A DNA stretch of 64,000 nt from JAEUJM01 sp041918615 (GTDB taxonomy: Bacteria > Actinomycetota > Acidimicrobiia > Acidimicrobiales > DATDAH01): contig JAYRVH010000010.1 in NCBI GenBank assembly GCA_041918615.1, positions 62,001 to 126,000 on the forward strand, in the 5' to 3' direction. The notes below the pieces were generated by a model. The model saw nothing but the letters and a program-made list of their open reading frames with translations, was not told the origin of the DNA and did not search any database. The position numbers and the translations under genes are program-made. Shown in pieces: positions 59,939 through 64,000 of this stretch. The stretch's first letter is position 1; each line of letters begins with the position of its first letter.

Positions 59939-61339
59939 ATGACCATCACGCGAACCGTGACCAAGCGCCTGCTGGCCGTCTTGCTGGCTTTGTTCTTCGT
60001 CGCCGCCGCATGCGGCAGCAGTGACGACAGCTCGGACGGTGGGAGCGGCAACGGCGGCGGCGAGACCGCTGCACCGAGCTGCGACCAGGACGGCACCCTC
60101 AACGTGCCCGACGACTTCGACACGATCCAGGCCGCGGCCGACGCCGCCGGCCCGGGCGCCCTCGTGCTCGTCGCCGCGGGCACCTACGAGGAGGCCGTCA
60201 ACGTGACCTGCCCGGACATCACCATCCGCGGCATCGATCGCAACGAGGTCATCCTCGATGGCGGGTTCGAGCTCGAGAACGGCGTCCGCATCCTCGAGAC
60301 CGACGGCGTCGTGGTCGAGAACATGACCGCGCAGAACTACACCGGCAACGGCTTCTTCTGGACCGGGGTCGACGGCTACCGCGGCTCGTACCTCACCGCC
60401 ATCCGCAACGGCGACTACGGCGTCTACGCCTACGGCTCGGTGAACGGCGTGCTCGAGCACTCCTACGGCAGTGGCAGCCCCGACGCCGGCATCTACATCG
60501 GCCAGTGCGGTGACTGCAACGCCGTGGTCGACGACTTCACGTCGGAGTGGAACGGCCTCGGCTACTCGGGCACCAACGCGAGCAACGTCATCATCGTGAA
60601 CTCGGAGTTCCGGGAGAACCGAGTGGGCATCGTGACCAACTCCGGGACCTACGAAGGGTGCGCGCCGGTGGTCGGGGTCACGCTCGTCGGCAACGACGTG
60701 CACGACAACGGCAACAGTGAGACCTCGGCCATCGACGACGCCATCGAGGGCGAGGGCAACGGCATCATCCTGTCCGGCGCCATCGATGCAGAGGTGACGC
60801 GCAACCGCACCTCGGGCAACCCGGTGGCCGGCATCGCCGTGATCCCCTTCCCCGAGTTCGACCCCAGCGGGCCGCTGATCGACGCTCCCGACCTCGACTG
60901 CGTCGAGGACTCGGTGCCCGTGTCCGACGCGGAGATCGCCGACCTGCCCAACCCCCTCGTGTGGCACTCGTCCGGCAACCGGGTCACCGGCAACGTCTCT
61001 GAGGACAACGGCACCTGGGACCTCGCCCTCATCGAGGTGGCCGAGGAGGGCAACTGCTTCAGCGACAACGAGTCCGCCATCACGACGCCGGCCGACCTCC
61101 AGGCGGTGGCCCCGTGCGACGGCACCGGCAGCGCCTACGAGCTCGAGTCGGCCGCCTACGTCGCCGCCCTCGACGCCGACGGCAACCAGGACTCCACGGC
61201 ATTCCAGGACGTCGACCTGCCCGACCCGGGTGACCTCGAGAACATGCCCGACGCGGCCACAGCACCCACCGAGCCGGCACGGGGCCCCGGCGAGATCGAC
61301 ACGGACTCGATCACGGTGCCCGACGCGCCGACCGATTGA
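59939..61339 (+). CDS. Right-handed beta-helix lipoprotein (NosD/CASH-like)
   Basis: The 466-residue protein has a lipoprotein signal (LLAVLLALFFVAAACGSS, Cys25) and a Ser/Gly linker. A right-handed beta-helix then follows, recognisable by its repeating coils: FDTIQAAADAAGPGALVLVAAGTYEE, VVVENMTAQNYTGNGFFW, VLEHSYGSGSPDAGIYIG and IIVNSEFRENRVGIVTNS. Such folds bind or cleave polysaccharides, or act in copper-enzyme maturation (NosD). Which of these applies is not shown. ATG 59939 has GGGGGG seven bases upstream; an earlier ATG at 59924 is possible. It overlaps the DUF1996 gene as TTGA. Confidence 0.88.
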   Translation: MTITRTVTKRLLAVLLALFFVAAACGSSDDSSDGGSGNGGGETAAPSCDQDGTLNVPDDFDTIQAAADAAGPGALVLVAAGTYEEAVNVTCPDITIRGIDRNEVILDGGFELENGVRILETDGVVVENMTAQNYTGNGFFWTGVDGYRGSYLTAIRNGDYGVYAYGSVNGVLEHSYGSGSPDAGIYIGQCGDCNAVVDDFTSEWNGLGYSGTNASNVIIVNSEFRENRVGIVTNSGTYEGCAPVVGVTLVGNDVHDNGNSETSAIDDAIEGEGNGIILSGAIDAEVTRNRTSGNPVAGIAVIPFPEFDPSGPLIDAPDLDCVEDSVPVSDAEIADLPNPLVWHSSGNRVTGNVSEDNGTWDLALIEVAEEGNCFSDNESAITTPADLQAVAPCDGTGSAYELESAAYVAALDADGNQDSTAFQDVDLPDPGDLENMPDAATAPTEPARGPGEIDTDSITVPDAPTD

Positions 61340-62196
61340 GCCGCAAGCGCCGCACGACCGTTCTGGCCTCGGCTGCCGTCGCCCTCGTGGCGGCGGCGGC
61401 CGGGCTGGTCGTCTGGCGCACGTCCGGCAGCGACGCCGCGACGGCGCCCGTGCCGCCTCACGACGGCCGCTTCGTGGTCGAGTGCACGTACGACCGGTCG
61501 GCGACGATCGACCCGATCGTCCATTTCGGCATGCCGGGCATGTCGCACCTGCACGACTTCTTCGGCAACACGTCGGTGACCGCGGGCTCGACCACCGAGT
61601 CGCTGGTGGAGGGCGACACGACCTGTCGCACCAAGCAGGACCGGGCTGCGTATTGGGCCCCTGCCCTCTATGACGGCGAACGCAAGCTCGACCCGGCCTC
61701 GTCCGACGCCTACTACCGGGCTGCTCCCGGCGTCGACCCCGCCACGGTGCAACCCTTCCCGCTCGGGCTCCAGATGCTGGGCGGGAACCAATTCTCGACC
61801 GTCGAGCAGGACACCGCCATCGTCGGCTTCACCTGTGGGACCAACCCCCGGCGCCACGCTGCCCCGCCGACCTGCAGCGAGGACTCCGCCCTCCGTGTGC
61901 GCGTCACCTTCCCCGATTGCTGGGACGGTGAGCACCTCGCGTCCGACGACCACGTCAGCCACGTGGCCCGCAGCGACGCCGCCGGCTGCCCCGACAGTCA
62001 CCCGGTTGCCCTCCCCCAGTTGGAGTTCGTGGTCGAGTACCCGTTCTCCGGCGACCCCTCGAACCTCCGCCTGGCGTCCGGCGAGACCTTCACCGCCCAC
62101 GCCGACTTCTTCAACGCATGGGACCCCGACAAGCTGGCCGGCGAGGTACGGCTGTGCATCAACGCCGACGTGGTCTGCGGCGTGCCCCACCTCTGA
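61336..62196 (+). CDS. DUF1996 domain protein, membrane-anchored
   Basis: The 286-residue protein has an N-terminal helix (TVLASAAVALVAAAAGLVVW) and a secreted DUF1996 domain with FVVECTYDRSATIDPIVHFGMPGMSHLHDFFGN, GLQMLGGNQFST and FPDCWDGEHLASDDH. Eight to ten cysteines in the outer part suggest disulfides. The family occurs in secreted proteins of actinobacteria and fungi, often with cellulose-binding modules, and its function is unknown. The start is TTG at 61336, coupled to the beta-helix gene, so the two are certain to be co-expressed. Confidence 0.88.
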   Translation: MSRKRRTTVLASAAVALVAAAAGLVVWRTSGSDAATAPVPPHDGRFVVECTYDRSATIDPIVHFGMPGMSHLHDFFGNTSVTAGSTTESLVEGDTTCRTKQDRAAYWAPALYDGERKLDPASSDAYYRAAPGVDPATVQPFPLGLQMLGGNQFSTVEQDTAIVGFTCGTNPRRHAAPPTCSEDSALRVRVTFPDCWDGEHLASDDHVSHVARSDAAGCPDSHPVALPQLEFVVEYPFSGDPSNLRLASGETFTAHADFFNAWDPDKLAGEVRLCINADVVCGVPHL

Positions 62197-62228
62197 CCCG
62201 CACCGCGCTGGCTGAACCTCCTCCCCTT

Positions 62229-62272
62229 CTGGCACCGGATTTCGGGGCCATCGGCCCGAAATCCGGTGCCAG
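62229..62272. repeat. Perfect 18-bp inverted repeat, hairpin after DUF1996
   Basis: CTGGCACCGGATTTCGGG at 62229-62246 is followed, after eight bases, by its exact complement at 62255-62272. It lies 33 bases past the DUF1996 stop and 54 bases before azlC. It could end the sulfatase-to-DUF1996 transcript, but no T-tract follows. It could also be a REP-type mobile palindrome. Confidence 0.85.
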
Positions 62273-62325
62273 TACCAAGCCTCCGAGCGATGTCCGGCCG
62301 GCGGCCGGATGCAGCGCCGCTAGAC

Positions 62326-63081
62326 ATGGCGCCCGTGGCGACCTCTGACTTCCGAGCGGGCGTGCGGGCGGTCACGCCGTTGGCCATCGGCGTCATCCCG
62401 TTCGGTCTGATCGCGGGCGCCTCCCCGGTCGAGCACGGGCTCGGTGGCGGGGTGGCCATCGGGCTCTCCACGATCGTGTTCGCCGGGGCCTCGCAACTCG
62501 CGGCCATCGACGTGTTGTCGCAGGGCGGCTCGGCGATCGTGGCGGCCCTCACCGCGTGGACCATCAACCTGCGGATGCTCCTCTACTCGGCGTCGCTCGC
62601 GCCGTACCTCTCCGGCGAATCAGTCCGCCGGCGGGCGAACGCCGCCTACCTGCTGACCGACCAGGCCTACGCCGTGTCGATCACCCGCTGGGCGGCCGGC
62701 GGGGCCGAGGCCGCACCCGAGCGGCGCCTCCCCTACTACTTCGGCGCCGCCCTGACCCTGTGGGTCAATTGGCAGATCTGCACGGTCATCGGTGTGTTGG
62801 TCGGCAGCGCCATCCCCGAGTCGTTCCCGATCGAGTTCGCCGTACCGCTCGTGTTCCTCGTGCTGCTCGTGCCGTCGCTGACCTCCTGGCCCGCCGTGAC
62901 TGCGGCGGTCTGTGGCGGCTCCGCAGCGGTGATCGCCGCCGAGGTGGGCGCCGGCCACTTGTCGATCATCGCCGGCGCGGTCACCGGCATCACCGCGGGG
63001 GCGGTGGCCGAGTACCGGCGAGACGGCCCCGCCCGGGGGCACCCGATCGACCCCGAGACCGACCCGGAGATGGAGACATGA
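62326..63081 (+). CDS. azlC: AzlC-family branched-chain amino acid exporter subunit
   Basis: AzlC with AzlD exports branched-chain amino acids or analogues. The 251-residue membrane protein has the family start FRAGVRAVTPLAIGVIPFGLIAG, the block GLSTIVFAGASQLAAI with NLRMLLYSASLAPYL, TDQAYAVSI, and helices up to VPSLTSWPAVTAAV. The ATG at 62326 gives a normal N-terminus; an earlier in-frame GTG in the palindrome region is less likely. Its TGA overlaps the ATG of the first 56-bp repeat as ATGA. Confidence 0.92.
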   Translation: MAPVATSDFRAGVRAVTPLAIGVIPFGLIAGASPVEHGLGGGVAIGLSTIVFAGASQLAAIDVLSQGGSAIVAALTAWTINLRMLLYSASLAPYLSGESVRRRANAAYLLTDQAYAVSITRWAAGGAEAAPERRLPYYFGAALTLWVNWQICTVIGVLVGSAIPESFPIEFAVPLVFLVLLVPSLTSWPAVTAAVCGGSAAVIAAEVGAGHLSIIAGAVTGITAGAVAEYRRDGPARGHPIDPETDPEMET

Positions 63082-63137
63082 GCGCAGCGGCGGCCCGAGC
63101 GGCCCGTGAGCGCAGCGAACAAGAGCGGGAAACATGA
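63078..63137 (+). CDS. Possible 19-residue micropeptide, ATGA-coupled on both sides (copy 1)
   Basis: The frame reads MSAAAARAARERSEQERET. Its ATG overlaps the azlC stop as ATGA, and its own TGA overlaps the ATG of the next copy. The peptide is basic/Ala-rich and has no family. It may only serve to pass ribosomes from azlC to azlD after a duplication of the junction; the coding potential is not proven. Confidence 0.3.
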   Translation: MSAAAARAARERSEQERET

Positions 63138-63189
63138 GCGCCGCGGCGGCCCGAGCGGCCCGTGAGCGCAGCGAACAAGAGCGGGAGAC
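63078..63189. repeat. Two tandem 56-bp repeats between azlC and azlD
   Basis: Bases 63078-63133 and 63134-63189 differ at two positions only. Each copy starts ATGAGCGC and ends in GGGA(A/G)AC, a Shine-Dalgarno-like stretch just before the next ATG. The azlC stop and the azlD start have the same junction (GGAGAC-ATGAGCG), so the ancestral arrangement was probably a direct ATGA coupling that was spread apart by duplication. Confidence 0.9.
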
Positions 63190-63193
63190 ATGA
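63134..63193 (+). CDS. Possible 19-residue micropeptide, ATGA-coupled on both sides (copy 2)
   Basis: The second copy encodes the same 19 residues as the first; its two base differences do not change the peptide. Its TGA overlaps the azlD ATG as ATGA. Because the period is 56 (not a multiple of three), each copy lies in a different reading frame, and a ribosome must terminate and restart at each junction to reach azlD. Confidence 0.3.
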   Translation: MSAAAARAARERSEQERET

Positions 63194-63501
63194 GCGCCGC
63201 CTGGGTGGCGGTGGTCCTGGCCGGGATCGGCACGTTCGCGATGCGGGGGTCGTTCCTGCTGGCGGCACACCGGATGACGGAGGTCCCGCCGTTCGCCCAG
63301 CGCCTGCTGCGCCAGATCCCGCCCGCGGCCCTGGCGTCGCTCGTACTGCCGGCCCTCATCCGGCCCGACGGCCAACTCGACCTCTTCTCGCCCGAGGCCG
63401 CGGCTGGACTGGTCGCCGGCATCGTGGTCTGGCGAACCCGCAACTCGATCCTCACCCTCGTGGTCGGCATGGCCGTCCTGGTGGCGCTACAGGCGATTTA
63501 G
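63190..63501 (+). CDS. azlD: AzlD-family branched-chain amino acid exporter subunit
   Basis: The 103-residue protein is the small partner of AzlC. It has three to four hydrophobic helices (WVAVVLAGIGTFAMRGSFLLA, LRQIPPAALASLVLPALI, AAGLVAGIVVWRT, LTLVVGMAVLVALQA) and the conserved RQIPPAALASL. The ATG at 63190 ends the second 56-bp repeat and is preceded by GGGAGAC. Function depends on azlC, encoded just upstream. Confidence 0.93.
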   Translation: MSAAWVAVVLAGIGTFAMRGSFLLAAHRMTEVPPFAQRLLRQIPPAALASLVLPALIRPDGQLDLFSPEAAAGLVAGIVVWRTRNSILTLVVGMAVLVALQAI

Positions 63502-63511
63502 GATCCCGGGC

Positions 63512-64000
63512 ATGCTCGACGTTGCCCTCATCGATCCTGTTCACCACCACGCCTCGGTGATCCCCGAGCTGCTGGCCGGCGAGCGGGGGTCAATGGCAGC
63601 GGTGGGTCTCGACGACGTCGCTCCCTTCACCCTCATCGTGGGCGAGCACGCCTGGACGTACCGCATCGAGGACGGCCGGGTGGCCGTCGAACCCGGGCGG
63701 ACCGACGGCGCATCGGCGGTGTCCATGTCCGAGGCCGCGTGGTCGGACTTCGCCCAGTTCATCCGATCGGCACCCGCCCTGGCCATCGGCGGCGAGCTCG
63801 AATTCGACGGTGACGGCGGGTTCAAATTGCTCGCCAAGTGGGAGCCCGCGCTGCGGGCCGTCTACCTCGGCATCCCGATCTACGACCCCGCCACCGCCGA
63901 CCTGGCCGATCGCAACGGCGACCCCCTCGACCTCGGACGCCGCTTCACCCTCGACGACACCGACGACGAGCTCGCCTGGTTCCTCGACCACGTGGGCTTC
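63512..64000 (+). CDS. Partial protein, possibly SCP2-like domain plus phytanoyl-CoA dioxygenase
   Basis: The open frame runs from ATG 63512 to the window end, 163 codons. The first 120 residues include VAPFTLIVGEHAWTYRIEDG and SMSEAAWSDFAQFIRSAPALAIGGELEFDG, a pattern like lipid-binding SCP2 domains. The last visible part, GRRFTLDDTDDELAWFLDHVGF, resembles the start of PhyH-type Fe(II)/2-oxoglutarate dioxygenases. The assignment is tentative because the catalytic His-x-Asp region is outside the window. It starts 10 bases after azlD. Confidence 0.55.
   Translation, partial: MLDVALIDPVHHHASVIPELLAGERGSMAAVGLDDVAPFTLIVGEHAWTYRIEDGRVAVEPGRTDGASAVSMSEAAWSDFAQFIRSAPALAIGGELEFDGDGGFKLLAKWEPALRAVYLGIPIYDPATADLADRNGDPLDLGRRFTLDDTDDELAWFLDHVGF

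Noticed and set aside
1..64000. tRNA, rRNA, riboswitch, insertion sequence or prophage
   Set aside because: None was recognised on either strand. Gaps are short and hold no cloverleaf, conserved aptamer or transposase fragment that I could see; a covariance-model search would be decisive.

Overview
The window is about 70% G+C and almost fully coding. No gene-free stretch exceeds 300 bases, and I saw no tRNA, rRNA, insertion sequence, prophage or CRISPR array. Its content points to an actinobacterium. It carries phosphatidylinositol mannoside genes (pgsA-patA-pimA), a mycothiol cysteine ligase (mshC), an F420-dependent NADP reductase (npdG), a single bifunctional Rel, and GTG/TTG starts that overlap upstream stop codons as GTGA or TTGA. 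The minus-strand order thrS-HIT-pgsA-acyltransferase-pimA ... pdxS-pdxT-yebC-ruvC-ruvA-ruvB ... yajC-secD-secF-apt-rel-aspS-rarA matches the order I know from mycobacteria. The many acyl-CoA dehydrogenase-type, DUF6285 and DUF3048 genes suggest Acidimicrobiia or a related deep branch, but that placement is inference.

1-36 kb is this conserved core: translation, stringent response, Sec auxiliary subunits, queuosine, recombination, vitamin B6 and membrane lipid genes. Several modules interrupt it: an ABC exporter between ruvC and yebC, a GCS2 ligase plus M20 amidohydrolase between ruvB and queA, DUF3048/htpX/lemA, and a plus-strand EF-G-like gene between pgsA and the HIT gene. npdG, mshC and a plsC-type acyltransferase precede thrS, and fabI points away from npdG.

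36-44 kb is a minus-strand run that reads phosphotransferase, DUF6285, double-SIS protein, hypE, hypF, hypC, hypD. This is a [NiFe]-hydrogenase maturation set without hydrogenase subunits, hypA or hypB. 43-50 kb is envelope-related: two LytM/M23 peptidases with coiled coils, two DUF21-CBS membrane proteins in tandem, an ABC ATPase and a small membrane protein. 50-55 kb holds a thiamine-pyrophosphokinase-like gene, two acyl-CoA dehydrogenases (one glutaryl-CoA type) and a divergent transmembrane Ser/Thr kinase, closed by a strong hairpin terminator. 55-64 kb is the most accessory-like part: a lone Flp pilin, a PcfJ-like protein, an exported EEP-family lipoprotein, then a plus-strand run of sulfatase, cupredoxin lipoprotein, beta-helix lipoprotein and DUF1996 protein, followed by azlC-azlD and a gene cut by the window end.

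Two places show tandem repeats built around a translation start: four perfect 30-bp copies before aspS and two 56-bp copies between azlC and azlD. In both, each repeat carries a Shine-Dalgarno-like sequence plus ATG, and the resulting small frame runs into the next gene through an ATGA overlap. These repeats and the sulfatase/cupredoxin/beta-helix/DUF1996 run are the most unusual things here.
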